64,000 nt of DNA, taken from assembly GCA_030247725.1 (NCBI GenBank), contig JAOTRT010000004.1, forward strand, positions 124,001 through 188,000. Direction: 5' to 3'. A model generated the notes under the pieces. It ran no database searches, was not told where the DNA came from, and saw only the letters and a program-made list of their open reading frames with translations. Below, piece by piece: positions 15,347 through 28,394 of the stretch (positions are counted from its first letter, which is position 1; every line of letters begins with the position of its first letter). A program made the position numbers and the translations under genes. The DNA comes from Candidatus Nitricoxidireducens bremensis (GTDB lineage Bacteria > Pseudomonadota > Gammaproteobacteria > Burkholderiales > Rhodocyclaceae).

Positions 15347-16234
15347 TCAGTGCTTGGGCGTCGCGCTCCAGTGCAGCTTCTCGCGCAGCATGGCGAAATA
15401 GCTGTAGCCGGGCGGATGCAGCAGGGTGAGGAAATGGTCGGAACGGGCGATGCGCACGCGGTCGCCGGCCAGGGCATCGCAACGGGCCTGCCCGTCGAAA
15501 TGGACGCGGGCATCGTGGGGCGGCACCAGGGTCAGATCGACACGGCTGCGGTCGCTGATGGTGATCGGCCGATAGGAGAGGGCGTGGGGACACAGGGGCA
15601 CGACGGCGATGCCCTCCACCGACGGCTGCAGAATGGGGCCATTGGCCGACAGGGCGTAGGCGGTAGAGCCGGTCGGTGTCGCCACGATCATGCCGTCGGC
15701 GCGCAGCACATAGAGGAATTCGCCGTCCACCTCGACCTGCATTTCGATCATGCGGCCGATATCACCTTTGTTGACGACGACATCGTTCAGGGCCAGGGTG
15801 CGGAACACGCTCTCGCCGCCGCGCACGACCTCCGTATCCAGCAGGAAGCGGCGCTCGGCCTTGAAGCGCCCCTCCAGCAGCAGGGCCATGCTGTCGAGCA
15901 TGTCCTGGCGCGCGATGTCGGTCATGAAGCCGAGACGCCCCTGGTTCACGCCCACCAGCGGCACGCCGGCCACCGCCAGGCGCCGGGCGGCGTTGAGCAT
16001 GGTGCCGTCGCCGCCGAGGACGATGGCGACGTCGGCCCGCTCGCCGATGGCCTCGTAACTCGCCACTTCGAGCTCCACGCCGCCGATGGCGGCGGCGGTC
16101 CCCTCCTCCACCAGAACGCGGATGCCGCGACCGGCAAGGAAGGTGGCGAGAGTGCGCAGGGAGTCGGCAATATCCTGGCTGCGGTACTTGCCGATGAGGG
16201 CCGCGGTGCCGATTTCTTTGCCATGTTCAGTCAT
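15347..16234 (-). CDS. nadK: NAD kinase
   Basis: Phosphorylates NAD to NADP. The ATG at 16234 ([20 protein letters not shown]) gives 295 aa. The diagnostic GGDGT motif ([15 protein letters not shown]) is near residue 70, and the NAD-binding segments [12 protein letters not shown] and [16 protein letters not shown] are intact. It is divergent from hrcA and immediately upstream of recN. Confidence 0.98.
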   Translation of the reverse strand: MTEHGKEIGTAALIGKYRSQDIADSLRTLATFLAGRGIRVLVEEGTAAAIGGVELEVASYEAIGERADVAIVLGGDGTMLNAARRLAVAGVPLVGVNQGRLGFMTDIARQDMLDSMALLLEGRFKAERRFLLDTEVVRGGESVFRTLALNDVVVNKGDIGRMIEMQVEVDGEFLYVLRADGMIVATPTGSTAYALSANGPILQPSVEGIAVVPLCPHALSYRPITISDRSRVDLTLVPPHDARVHFDGQARCDALAGDRVRIARSDHFLTLLHPPGYSYFAMLREKLHWSATPKH

Positions 16235-16290
16235 GGGGCCGATTAAACCATAAGAGCCCGCGGCTTTTTTCGCCGGCGAATTTGAATACA

Positions 16291-17319
16291 ATGCGCCGCA
16301 TGCTCGACAAGCGCGCCCAGACACTTCTCAAGACCCTGATCGAACATTACATCGCCGATGGCCAGCCGGTGGGGTCGCGCACGCTGTCCAAGCATTCGGG
16401 TCTCGAACTGTCGCCGGCCACCATCCGCAACGTGATGTCCGACCTGGAGGAGATGGGCTTCATCGCCAGCCCCCATACCTCGGCCGGCCGCATCCCGACC
16501 CCGCGCGGCTATCGCCTGTTCGTGGACACCTTGCTGACCGTCAAGCCCCTGGCCCAGCAGGAGGTCTCCGAAATCAAGGAGGCGATCCAGCCCGACCAGC
16601 CCCTGCGCCTGCTCAGCCACGCCTCCAACCTGCTGTCGGAACTCACCCATTTCGCCGGCGTCGTCATCGCGCCGCGCCGCCAGCAGACGCGCATCCGCCA
16701 GATCGAGTTCGTCGCCCTCTCGGAGCGGCGCATCCTGTTGATCATCGTCACCGCCGACGGCGAAGTGCAAAACCGCATCCTGTTCACCCAGCGCGCCTAC
16801 AACCAGACCGAGCTGATCGAGGCCGCCAACTACCTGAACCAAAACTGCCTGGGCCTGGACCTGGACCAGATCCGCGGCCGGCTCCAGGACGAGCTGCGCC
16901 AGCTCAGCAGCGACATGTCAGAACTCATGACCGCCGCCCTGGAAGTCAGCAGCCAGGCGGCGGCGGACACCTCCACCCAGTACATGGTCAGCGGCGAAAA
17001 GAACCTGCTGGACGTGGACGACCTGTCCTCCAACATGGAGCGCCTACGTAAGCTGTTCGCCCTTTTCGAGCAGCGCACTTCCCTGGCCCAGCTGCTGGAG
17101 CTTTCCAACCGGGCCGACGGCGTGCAGGTCTTCATCGGCGGCGAATCGGGTATTGCGCCCCTCGATGAATGCAGCGTCGTCGCCGCCCCCTACGAAGTGG
17201 GCGGCCAGCTGGTCGGCACCATCGGCGTCATCGGCCCCACCCGCATGGCCTACGAACGCGTGATCCCCATCGTCGACATCACCGCGAAGCTGCTGTCGAA
17301 CGCCCTTTCCGCCCCATGA
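16291..17319 (+). CDS. hrcA: heat-inducible transcription repressor HrcA
   Basis: A repressor that binds CIRCE operators and is folded by GroEL in characterised species. Starting at the ATG at 16291 gives 342 aa; an ATG three codons later (16300, [10 protein letters not shown]) matches many homologues and is equally possible. The N-terminal winged helix includes [20 protein letters not shown], and the GAF-like effector domain makes up the rest. The hemH start overlaps its stop codon. No CIRCE palindrome was seen ahead of grpE, dnaK or dnaJ here, so its targets (probably groESL) lie outside the window. Confidence 0.96.
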   Translation: MRRMLDKRAQTLLKTLIEHYIADGQPVGSRTLSKHSGLELSPATIRNVMSDLEEMGFIASPHTSAGRIPTPRGYRLFVDTLLTVKPLAQQEVSEIKEAIQPDQPLRLLSHASNLLSELTHFAGVVIAPRRQQTRIRQIEFVALSERRILLIIVTADGEVQNRILFTQRAYNQTELIEAANYLNQNCLGLDLDQIRGRLQDELRQLSSDMSELMTAALEVSSQAAADTSTQYMVSGEKNLLDVDDLSSNMERLRKLFALFEQRTSLAQLLELSNRADGVQVFIGGESGIAPLDECSVVAAPYEVGGQLVGTIGVIGPTRMAYERVIPIVDITAKLLSNALSAP

Positions 17320-18296
17320 GCGACACCGCCGTCCTGCTCGTCAACCTCGGCACTCCCGACGCACCGACGGCACCCGCACTGCGGCGCTACCTGGCCGAGT
17401 TCCTCGGCGACCGCCGGGTCGTGGACCTGCCGCGCATCCTCTGGCTGCCGATCCTCCACGGCATCATCCTCAACACCCGGCCGGCGAAGTCCGCCGAGAA
17501 GTACGCCACGATATGGACCCCCGAGGGCTCGCCCCTCAAGGTCCATACGGAACGTCAGGCGCAGCTTCTGGGCGAGCAATGCGCCGCAGCGGGCATCCAG
17601 GTCGCCTGGGCCATGCGCTACGGCCAGCCGTCCGTCGCCGCCGTGCTGGACAGGCTGCTGCAGGAAGGGGCAAAACGGATCGTCGTCCTGCCCCTTTATC
17701 CCCAGTACGCCGGCAGTACCACGGCCAGCGTTTACGACGCGGTGGATGCCTGGCGCTCGAACCATCCCCAGGCCGCCGGTTTCGTGGACATCCGGGAGTA
17801 TCCGGATCACCCGGCCTATATCGGCGCCCTCGCCGCCAGCGTGCGGGAACGCTGGCAGGCGGAAGGCAGACCGGACAAGCTGCTCATGAGTTTCCACGGC
17901 ATCCCGAAGCGAGCCGTGGAAAAGGGTGATCCCTATGCCGACCAGTGCAAGCGCACTGCCGACGCCCTGGCCGCCCGGCTCGACCTCGCGCCCGACGCAT
18001 GGCTCTACACCTTCCAGTCCCGCTTCGGCCGCGCCGAATGGCTCCAGCCCTATACACAGCCGACCCTGGAGCAACTCGCCCGGGAAGGCGTCGGCAGCAT
18101 CGACGTCATCTGCCCCGGCTTCGTCGGCGACTGCCTGGAGACACTCGAAGAGATTGCCATGGAATGCCGCGAGGCCTTCCTCGCCGCCGGCGGCCGGCAA
18201 TTCCGCTACCTGCCCTGTCTCAACGAACGATCCGACTGGATCGACGCCATGGCGACCATCGTCCGCGAACACCTGGGCTCCGGGCACCGCTTGTGA
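17316..18296 (+). CDS. hemH: ferrochelatase
   Basis: Inserts Fe2+ into protoporphyrin IX, the last step of protohaem synthesis. The ATG at 17316 overlaps the hrcA stop (ATGA) and gives 326 aa. The N-terminal signature [20 protein letters not shown] is present. The catalytic His is in [18 protein letters not shown] and the conserved acidic cluster in [19 protein letters not shown]. No C-terminal Fe-S cluster cysteines are evident, as is usual in this group. Confidence 0.97.
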   Translation: MSDTAVLLVNLGTPDAPTAPALRRYLAEFLGDRRVVDLPRILWLPILHGIILNTRPAKSAEKYATIWTPEGSPLKVHTERQAQLLGEQCAAAGIQVAWAMRYGQPSVAAVLDRLLQEGAKRIVVLPLYPQYAGSTTASVYDAVDAWRSNHPQAAGFVDIREYPDHPAYIGALAASVRERWQAEGRPDKLLMSFHGIPKRAVEKGDPYADQCKRTADALAARLDLAPDAWLYTFQSRFGRAEWLQPYTQPTLEQLAREGVGSIDVICPGFVGDCLETLEEIAMECREAFLAAGGRQFRYLPCLNERSDWIDAMATIVREHLGSGHRL

Positions 18297-18310
18297 TTTC
18301 CTTCGCCGGC

Positions 18311-18337
18311 CCAATATCAGCACTGTCTGATATTTGG
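18311..18337. promoter_or_regulatory. inverted repeat ahead of trxC (operator or hairpin)
   Basis: CCAATATCAG (18311-18320) faces CTGATATTTGG (18327-18337) across 6 bp. The arms are complementary apart from one extra base. The right arm runs into the GGAG ribosome binding site of trxC. It could be an operator, or an RNA hairpin that masks the ribosome binding site. No T-tract follows, so a terminator is less likely. Confidence 0.45.
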
Positions 18338-18345
18338 AGTCCGTC

Positions 18346-18783
18346 ATGGCCGAAGCCCTCATCGTTGTCTGCCCCCACTGCGACGCGCCCAACCGGGTCC
18401 CCGAAGCCCGCCTGACCGATGGCGGCACCTGCGGCAAGTGCCGCCGGCCCCTGTTCACCGGACATCCGTTGGAACTGACCGCGGCGAACTTCGACATCCA
18501 TGTGGGTCGCTCGGAACTCCCCGTGGTCGTGGACTTCTGGGCCCCCTGGTGCGGCCCCTGTCGCACGATGGCTCCGGCCTTCGAGCAGGCGGCCCGCCAG
18601 CTGGAGCCCCGGGTTCGCCTGGCCAAGCTCAACACCGAAGCGGAGCCCGCCCTCGCCGGCCGCTTCGGCATCCGCAGCATCCCGACCCTGGCGGTGTTCC
18701 GGGAAGGCAAGGAAGTCACACGCCAGTCGGGCGCCATGGATACAGGCTCCCTGGTGCGGTGGATCACAAGCCAGTTGAGGTAA
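18346..18783 (+). CDS. trxC: thioredoxin 2 (TrxC-type) with N-terminal zinc ribbon
   Basis: A cytosolic disulfide reductase. The ATG at 18346 has GGAG six bases upstream and gives 145 aa. Two CxxC pairs (VCPHCDAPN and CGKCRRP) form the N-terminal zinc ribbon characteristic of TrxC. The thioredoxin fold has the active site FWAPWCGPCR and the cis-Pro loop RSIPTL. It follows hemH by 49 bp, with an inverted repeat in the gap. Confidence 0.93.
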   Translation: MAEALIVVCPHCDAPNRVPEARLTDGGTCGKCRRPLFTGHPLELTAANFDIHVGRSELPVVVDFWAPWCGPCRTMAPAFEQAARQLEPRVRLAKLNTEAEPALAGRFGIRSIPTLAVFREGKEVTRQSGAMDTGSLVRWITSQLR

Positions 18784-18923
18784 GCACCGCAGCTCCTTGT
18801 TCATAAAGGAAATCAGGGAGCAACAACATTATCTCTTCCGCAACAAGCACTTAACTCGGCACCGATTCTGCCGATACCGGCTCATAGGGTGCCAGCCCGG
18901 CGCCTGAACTGCGGGAGCAAATC

Positions 18924-19973
18924 ATGAAAATCGCCAGCGCGAATGTCGCGTTGCAGGGACGGCATTTCGCCGAAACCCGCACGGAGAAAAGCGAAAGCCT
19001 GCGCAGTTGGATCGGCAGCCGGAGGCCCGATTTCGAAGGCCGCGAGACGGCCGGCGCCGGTCCCCGCCCGACGGTACAGATCTCCGAGTCGGCCCGCCTC
19101 GCCCAGTCGGCGGAAACCCAGTCCGCCGGCACCGCGGATGCCACCGATAGCGATCCCTTCGTGGCGATGCTGCGGGTGATGTTGGAATGGATCACCGGCG
19201 AACCCGTAAAAATCTTCCGTCCCGAGGATTTCTTCAGTAGCGGACCTCCATCAGTCGCCGCGCCAAGCCGCCCGGCATCTCGGCAGGCCGCGCCCGGCGG
19301 CGCCGGCTTCGGCATCGAATACGACTTTCACGCCGTTCGCGAGGAAACCGAGGAAACACGGTTCTCCGCCGCTGGCATGGTGAGGACGACCGACGGACGG
19401 GAAATCGGCTTCCGCCTCGAAGCCGTCATGCAGCGCTACTACCGCGAAGAGACCAACATCAGCGTTCGGGTCGGCGACGCCCAGCGCAAGGACCCGCTGG
19501 TCATCAACTTCGCCGGCACGGCCGCCCAGCTTTCCAATCAGCGCTTCCGCTTCGATCTCACGGGGGACGGCAACGCAGAGGATATCCCCCTGCTCGCCAG
19601 CGGCAGCGGCTATCTGGCCCTGGATCTCAACCTCAATGGCCGGATCGATTCCGGCGCAGAGCTTTTCGGTCCGGCCAGCGGCTCGGGATTCGCCGAGTTG
19701 GACCGCTACGACGACGACCGCAACGGCTGGATCGACGAAAACGACGCCGTCTTCTCCCGCCTCGGGGTGTGGACGCCGGACAGCGAGGGCAAGGGAGAAC
19801 TCGCAACGCTGAAAGAACGAAACGTAGGCGCCATCTACCTCGGCCGTACCGACACCCCCTTCGAACTACGCGGTGCCGGCAACGAAGACCTCGGTGGCGT
19901 GCGGGAGAGCGGCATCTTCCTGACCGAGTCCGGAACGGCCGGCACGGTGCAGGAAATCGATCTGACCCTCTGA
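18924..19973 (+). CDS. hypothetical protein with EF-hand-like calcium loops
   Basis: A 349-aa protein with no recognised enzymatic domain. The start has GGAG six bases upstream. The N-terminal 100 residues are polar and low in complexity. The middle holds a beta-rich segment (about 130-210). Two acidic loops of EF-hand/dockerin type follow: DLTGDGNAEDI near residue 212 and DLNLNGRIDSGAELFG near 233, with a third acidic stretch DRYDDDRNGWIDENDAVF near 260. The DxNxNGxIDxGxELFG pattern is common in proteobacterial proteins of unknown function. No signal peptide is evident. It is separated from trxC by 140 bp without other features. A Ca2+-binding role is inferred. Confidence 0.6.
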   Translation: MKIASANVALQGRHFAETRTEKSESLRSWIGSRRPDFEGRETAGAGPRPTVQISESARLAQSAETQSAGTADATDSDPFVAMLRVMLEWITGEPVKIFRPEDFFSSGPPSVAAPSRPASRQAAPGGAGFGIEYDFHAVREETEETRFSAAGMVRTTDGREIGFRLEAVMQRYYREETNISVRVGDAQRKDPLVINFAGTAAQLSNQRFRFDLTGDGNAEDIPLLASGSGYLALDLNLNGRIDSGAELFGPASGSGFAELDRYDDDRNGWIDENDAVFSRLGVWTPDSEGKGELATLKERNVGAIYLGRTDTPFELRGAGNEDLGGVRESGIFLTESGTAGTVQEIDLTL

Positions 19974-20060
19974 TCGGCCTCTATTCCACACCCCTACGAA
20001 GGTTACTGTTGGGTTAAACTCCGTATATATCGATAGTCTATTCCCAGCGGAGTTTTGTTG

Positions 20061-21683
20061 ATGCCACGCTTTTCCGACATGAAAATATGGGTGCGGCTGA
20101 CTACCGCAATCTGGGTCATGCTGATCGTCGCGTGGGGCAGCATGATTTTCTGGGAAAGCTCGGTCAACCGGCAGACGGCCATCGAGCAAGCCCAGTCCTT
20201 CTCCCTCTCGATGCACGAAGCCACCCTGGCGGGTCTCACCGGCATGATGATCACCGGCACGGTGGGCCAGCGGGAAGTCTTCCTCGACCAGATCAAGCAA
20301 CTCTCCATCATCCGCGACCTCAAGGTGCTGCGCGGCGAAGGCGTCACCAAGATGTTCGGCCCGGGTACCGCCAAGGACGAAACCCATCCCGACGCGGTGG
20401 AACAGCAGGTCATGAACACGGGCAAGGAGTTCATCGACGTCCAGTCCGACGCCAAGGGCGAGTTCCTGCGCGTCGTCCGCCCCGCCCTGGCGCTGAAGAA
20501 CTATCTGGGCAAGGACTGCATCATGTGTCACCAGGTACCCGAGAAGACCGTCCTCGGCGTAGTCAGCATGAAGATTTCCCTGGACCACGTGAATGCGGCG
20601 GTTTCCGCCCAGCGCATCAAGTCCCTCCTGGCGGCGCTGGTCATCAGCCTGCCGCTGCTGGCCTTCATCTGGCTGTTCATCCGCAACGTCGTCACGGTGC
20701 CGCTGGAGCACATGGTGGCCGGCCTGCGCGACATCGCCAGCGGCGAAGGCGACCTCACCCGCCGCCTGGAAGTGCGCGGCAACGACGAGATCGGCCAGGC
20801 CTCCTCCGTCTTCAACGACATGATGGCCAAGTTCGGCAGCCTGGTGCGCCAAGTCGGCGAATCGGCCAGCCAGGTGTCCTCCGCCGCCCACAATCTCTCG
20901 GAAAGCGCCAATACCGTCAGCGAGGGCTCCCACCGCCAGGACGAGATGTCCACCTCGGCGGCCGACTCCGTCGAACAGGTGGTGTCCAGCATTTCCGACA
21001 TCGCCCACAGCACGGAACGCGTACACGAGCAGTCGCGCGAAAGCGAGCGCCGCTCGGCCGAAGGCAACCAGAGCCTGTCGAAACTGATCGGCGAGGTCGG
21101 CATGGTGGAAAGCACCGTCAAGCAGATCGCCGACTCGGTGACCGAGTTCGTCACCAGCACCGCCGCCATCACCAACATGACCCGCGAGGTCAAGGACATC
21201 GCCGACCAAACCAACCTGCTGGCGCTGAACGCCGCCATCGAGGCGGCACGGGCCGGCGAACAGGGCCGCGGTTTCGCCGTGGTGGCCGACGAGGTGCGCA
21301 AACTGGCCGAGAAGTCCTCCGCCTCCGCCAGCGAGATCGACACGATCACCCGCAGCCTCACGCAGCAGTCCGACGCCGTGCGCCAGTCGATCGAGAACGG
21401 CCTCAGCCACATCGCATCGAGCCAGAAATCGGTGGAAACGGTGGCCGAAGTCCTCGCCGCCGCCAGCACCTCGGTCACGGAAGTCGGTCACGGCCTGGAC
21501 ACCATCGCCGCCGCCACCGAGGAGCAGCGCCGGGCCTTCACGGAAGTGGCGACCACCATCGAAGCCATCGCCGCCATGGCCCGCGAGAACAGCCAAGCCG
21601 TCGAACAGACCTCCGCCTCGGCCCACCAGCTGGAATCCCTGGCCAACAACCTGCAAAGCGCCGTCGGCCGCTTCAAGACCTGA
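20061..21683 (+). CDS. methyl-accepting chemotaxis protein with a CxxCH haem-c motif in its sensor domain
   Basis: A 540-aa transmembrane chemoreceptor. The ATG at 20061 is chosen over two upstream TTG codons (GGAG lies 9 bases before). The first transmembrane helix is at about 8-30 and the second at about 187-208. The periplasmic domain between them contains [10 protein letters not shown], a covalent haem-c attachment motif (Cys153, Cys156, His157). HAMP follows (about 209-260), then the signalling domain with the hairpin tip [20 protein letters not shown] near 376-395 and [20 protein letters not shown]. Haem-c sensor domains in chemoreceptors are known in Geobacter and point to redox, oxygen or NO sensing. 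No other chemotaxis genes lie nearby. Confidence 0.93.
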   Translation: MPRFSDMKIWVRLTTAIWVMLIVAWGSMIFWESSVNRQTAIEQAQSFSLSMHEATLAGLTGMMITGTVGQREVFLDQIKQLSIIRDLKVLRGEGVTKMFGPGTAKDETHPDAVEQQVMNTGKEFIDVQSDAKGEFLRVVRPALALKNYLGKDCIMCHQVPEKTVLGVVSMKISLDHVNAAVSAQRIKSLLAALVISLPLLAFIWLFIRNVVTVPLEHMVAGLRDIASGEGDLTRRLEVRGNDEIGQASSVFNDMMAKFGSLVRQVGESASQVSSAAHNLSESANTVSEGSHRQDEMSTSAADSVEQVVSSISDIAHSTERVHEQSRESERRSAEGNQSLSKLIGEVGMVESTVKQIADSVTEFVTSTAAITNMTREVKDIADQTNLLALNAAIEAARAGEQGRGFAVVADEVRKLAEKSSASASEIDTITRSLTQQSDAVRQSIENGLSHIASSQKSVETVAEVLAAASTSVTEVGHGLDTIAAATEEQRRAFTEVATTIEAIAAMARENSQAVEQTSASAHQLESLANNLQSAVGRFKT

Positions 21684-21692
21684 CCCATCCGG

Positions 21693-21720
21693 GAGGGGAA
21701 ACTTTTTTCGGTTTCCCCTC
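21693..21720 (+). terminator. hairpin ending the chemoreceptor transcript
   Basis: A perfect 10-bp stem GAGGGGAAAC/GTTTCCCCTC with an 8-nt T-rich loop begins 10 bp after the stop codon. No T-tract follows the stem. Its last base is the first base of the sigma-32 -35 box, so the two elements abut. Confidence 0.6.
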
Positions 21721-21747
21721 TTGAAACCCTGCCCGGCGCCCCCATAG
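21720..21747 (+). promoter_or_regulatory. sigma-32 heat-shock promoter for grpE
   Basis: CTTGAAA (21720-21726) and CCCCATAG (21740-21747) are separated by 13 bp, nearly matching the RpoH consensus CTTGAAA/CCCCATnT. It lies 30 bp upstream of the grpE ATG. Confidence 0.9.
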
Positions 21748-21777
21748 TCGACGAGGTTTATCGACAGGGACGCAGAC

Positions 21778-22350
21778 ATGCAGCAGGACCAGACACCGGA
21801 ACCCCTCCCCCAGGCCGACACCGCGGCAGCGGCAAGCGCCGCCGCCCCCGCCGGGGAAGCACCCCAGGCAGACATCCTGCCCAGCCTGGAAGACCTCCTC
21901 AAGGCGGCGGAACTCAAGGCCGCCGAACACCACGACGCCTGGCTGCGGGCCAAGGCCGAGACCGAGAACGTGCGCCGCCGCGCCCAGGAGGACATCCTCA
22001 AGGCCGGCAAGTTCGCCATCGAGAAGTTCGCCGGCGAACTGCTGGCCGTCAAGGACAGCCTCGAAGCCGCCCTCGCCAACGAGACCCAGACCGCCGAGGC
22101 TCTGCGCGCCGGCGTCGAGCTCACCCTGAAGCAGCTTTCCGCGGCCTTCGAGAAGTCGAGCCTCCAGGAAGTCAGCCCCCTGGAGGAAAAGTTCGACCCC
22201 CACAAGCACCAGGCCATCAGCCAGATCGAAGCCGATGGGGAACCGAACCGGGTCATCAACGTGCTGCAGAAGGGCTACGTGCTCAACGACCGCGTCATAC
22301 GGCCGGCCCTGGTGGTCGTTTCCAAGGCGAAGGCGCCCCCGGCGGCTTGA
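21778..22350 (+). CDS. grpE: nucleotide exchange factor GrpE
   Basis: Promotes ADP release from DnaK. At 190 aa the length is typical. An Ala/Pro/Gln-rich disordered N-terminus runs to about residue 40. A long helix follows with [16 protein letters not shown], then the four-helix bundle and a C-terminal beta domain that includes [13 protein letters not shown] and [19 protein letters not shown] sigma-32 promoter lies directly upstream. The stop codon overlaps the -35 box of a second sigma-32 promoter that serves dnaK. Confidence 0.98.
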   Translation: MQQDQTPEPLPQADTAAAASAAAPAGEAPQADILPSLEDLLKAAELKAAEHHDAWLRAKAETENVRRRAQEDILKAGKFAIEKFAGELLAVKDSLEAALANETQTAEALRAGVELTLKQLSAAFEKSSLQEVSPLEEKFDPHKHQAISQIEADGEPNRVINVLQKGYVLNDRVIRPALVVVSKAKAPPAA

Positions 22351-22373
22351 AGTCACACCGAATATCCCCATAA
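22346..22373 (+). promoter_or_regulatory. second sigma-32 promoter, for dnaK
   Basis: CTTGAAG (22346-22352) and CCCCATAA (22366-22373) are separated by 13 bp, the same spacing as at the grpE promoter. The -35 box includes the grpE TGA stop. The leader to the dnaK ATG is about 50 nt and contains an AAGGA ribosome binding site. Confidence 0.88.
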
Positions 22374-22432
22374 CGGGAACAGGATAGGAATTCGCCGCCA
22401 AGCGGCAACGATTAAAGGAAAAGGACAGACAC

Positions 22433-24370
<1,938 letters not shown>

Positions 24371-24389
24371 AGCGGCGCGCTGCGCCGCT
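24371..24389 (+). repeat. hairpin directly after dnaK
   Basis: A perfect 8-bp stem AGCGGCGC/GCGCCGCT with a 3-nt loop begins at the base after the dnaK stop codon. There is no T-tract. It may act as a partial terminator or as a 3'-end stabiliser that sets dnaK above dnaJ expression. Confidence 0.55.
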
Positions 24390-24395
24390 CTAACT

Positions 24396-24438
24396 GGCCG
24401 AGTTGAAGCGGGCGCCGGCGGCGCCCCTTGACTCGGCC
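24396..24438 (+). repeat. two-tier palindrome between dnaK and dnaJ
   Basis: An outer stem GGCCGAGT (24396-24403) with ACTCGGCC (24431-24438) encloses an inner stem GGGCGCC (24410-24416) with GGCGCCC (24420-24426). A GTTGAAG within it (24402-24408), 15 bp from CCCCTT (24424-24429), is a weak sigma-32-like pair, so the palindrome could also cover a third heat-shock promoter. That last point is speculative. Confidence 0.55.
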
Positions 24439-24464
24439 TTTGCACTCAGCTGGGCAGGGACAAC

Positions 24465-25604
<1,140 letters not shown>

Positions 25605-25685
25605 CACCGGAGCCGAAGCATGCTCAGATTGCGGCGTAGGCTAACCTCGCGCAGCGAGGTTAAGGCGCACCGCGCCGGCCGAAGC
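25605..25685. repeat. palindromic intergenic element between the two dnaJ tails
   Basis: An 81-bp insert containing a perfect 9-bp hairpin TAACCTCGC-gca-GCGAGGTTA (25642-25662), with GCGGCGTAGG before it and AAGGCGCACC after it. The pattern resembles the small palindromic CGTAGG...TAACC...GGTTA...GCGCACC repeats scattered between genes in many proteobacteria. No second copy occurs in this window, so the family assignment is tentative. Confidence 0.5.
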
Positions 25686-25742
25686 CACAATCCGCGCGCC
25701 AAGGGCTGGATGGACCGAGTACGGGACTTCTTCGCCGGCTGA
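25686..25742 (+). pseudogene. duplicated 3' fragment of dnaJ
   Basis: A 57-bp copy of the dnaJ 3' end that would encode the same C-terminal residues ([18 protein letters not shown]) followed by TGA instead of TAG. It has no start codon or ribosome binding site of its own and is presumably non-functional. Confidence 0.85.
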
Positions 25743-25748
25743 CCGGCG

Positions 25749-25769
25749 CTCCGCCACTAGGCGGCGGAG
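25749..25769. terminator. hairpin between the convergent dnaJ and cysS
   Basis: A 7-bp stem CTCCGCC/GGCGGAG with a 7-nt loop lies just after the duplicated dnaJ tail and 3 bp before the cysS stop codon. It can be extended by a further GCG/CGC pairing. There is no clear T-tract. Confidence 0.45.
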
Positions 25770-25772
25770 TCG

Positions 25773-27152
<1,380 letters not shown>

Positions 27153-27241
27153 CGGGGAGAATTCAGGCTGGAAGTCAGAAAAACTCGCAATTGCAGGGCA
27201 TTTACACCCCATTGCGAAGGACCGGCGTTGTTGTGGATGCG

Positions 27242-27270
27242 TTAGCCTTCTTGGTAGAATTCAAGGCTAA
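27242..27270. promoter_or_regulatory. 8-bp inverted repeat overlapping a probable -10 box
   Basis: TTAGCCTT (27242-27249) and AAGGCTAA (27263-27270) are perfect inverted arms around 13 bp that include TAGAAT (27255-27260). A TTGTGG about 18 bp upstream could serve as -35. The position, about 30 bp ahead of the TPR gene, suggests an operator. No regulator is known. Confidence 0.45.
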
Positions 27271-27296
27271 ATCCGACCCGTCCAGACCAGTATAAC

Positions 27297-28394
27297 ATGC
27301 CCCCCTCCCGCTTCTTCCCCGCACGCTCGCTCGTTCTTGCCGCCTGTGCGGTTGCCGCGTTCTCCCTGCCGGCGCGGGCCGATTCGCTCCAGGAGGTCAG
27401 CCGGCTCCTGAAGCAGGGACAGCATGCCCAGGCCCTGGAACAGGTGGACAAGTACCTCTCCGGCAAGCCCAAGGACGCCCAGGGGCGCTTCCTCAAGGGC
27501 CTGATCCTGTCGGAAATGAACAAGCCCAACGACGCCATCGTCGTCTTCAGCAAGCTCACCGAGGACTACCCGGAGCTGCCGGAGCCCTACAACAACCTGG
27601 CCGTCATCTACGCCCAGCAGAAACAGTTCGAGAAGGCCAAGCAGGCCCTCGAAATGGCTATCCGCACCCATCCCTCCTACGCCACGGCCCACGAGAACCT
27701 GGGCGACATCTACGCCCGCCTCGCCAGCCAGGCCTACGACAAGGCGCTGCAGATCGACTCCTCGAACGCCAGCGCCCAGACCAAGCTGTCCACGATCCGC
27801 GACCTCATGAGCGTCAGCGGCCGTCCCGCCGGCGCCAAGCCCGGCAAGCCTGCCGTGGTCGCGGCGGCGGAACCGGCAAAGCCCGCCGAAGCCGCCAAGC
27901 CAGTCGAGCCGGTCAAGCCCGCCGAGCCGGTCAAGCCCGCCGAACCGGTCAAGGCCGCCGAACCCGTGAAGCCGGTAGAGATCGTCAAGCCCGCGGAACC
28001 GAAGGCCGTACCCGCTGCCGCCGCAACCAAACCCGAGACCAAGCCGGCCGGCGACGCCGCCGCCGAAGTCGCCAAGGTCATCGACGGCTGGCTGACGGCC
28101 TGGTCGAAGAAGGACGTCAAGGGCTACCTGTCCCACTACGCCCGCGACTTCCAGACGCCGAGCGGCGAGACCCGCGCCGGTTGGGAGTCCGAGCGGGCCA
28201 AGCGCATCAACAAGCCCGGCGCGATCCAGGTCGGCCATGAAGGCCTGCGCGTCACGGTGGACGGCGACACCGCCACCGCCAAGTTCCGCCAGCACTACAA
28301 GTCAGCCACGCTCAAGACCGGCACCAACAAGGTCGTGATCCTGGTGCGGCGCGACGGCCGCTGGCTGATCCAGCAAGAGAAGATCGGCAACTGA
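27297..28394 (+). CDS. exported TPR protein with C-terminal NTF2/SnoaL-like domain
   Basis: 365 aa. A signal peptide ends near ARADS (about residue 28). Three or so tetratricopeptide repeats span about 30-165 (DAIVVFSKLTEDYPELPEPY and YATAHENLGDIYARLAS are typical). A Lys-Pro-Glu-Val repeat linker follows (KPVEPVKPAEPVKPAEPVKA). The last 105 residues (about 258-365) form an NTF2-like domain starting VIDGWLTAWSKKDVKGYLSH. The next gene overlaps its stop and ends with a related domain, so the two probably act together in the periplasm. No clear ribosome binding site precedes the ATG. Confidence 0.75.
   Translation: MPPSRFFPARSLVLAACAVAAFSLPARADSLQEVSRLLKQGQHAQALEQVDKYLSGKPKDAQGRFLKGLILSEMNKPNDAIVVFSKLTEDYPELPEPYNNLAVIYAQQKQFEKAKQALEMAIRTHPSYATAHENLGDIYARLASQAYDKALQIDSSNASAQTKLSTIRDLMSVSGRPAGAKPGKPAVVAAAEPAKPAEAAKPVEPVKPAEPVKPAEPVKAAEPVKPVEIVKPAEPKAVPAAAATKPETKPAGDAAAEVAKVIDGWLTAWSKKDVKGYLSHYARDFQTPSGETRAGWESERAKRINKPGAIQVGHEGLRVTVDGDTATAKFRQHYKSATLKTGTNKVVILVRRDGRWLIQQEKIGN

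Noticed and set aside
18784..18923. Small gene or RNA between trxC and the EF-hand-like gene
   Set aside because: No hairpin with a T-tract, promoter pair or credible short frame could be supported.
20010..20045. Possible sigma-28 promoter ahead of the chemoreceptor gene (TAAACTCC and CGATAG)
   Set aside because: The spacing between the two boxes is too short for FliA; no other flagellar or chemotaxis genes are nearby.
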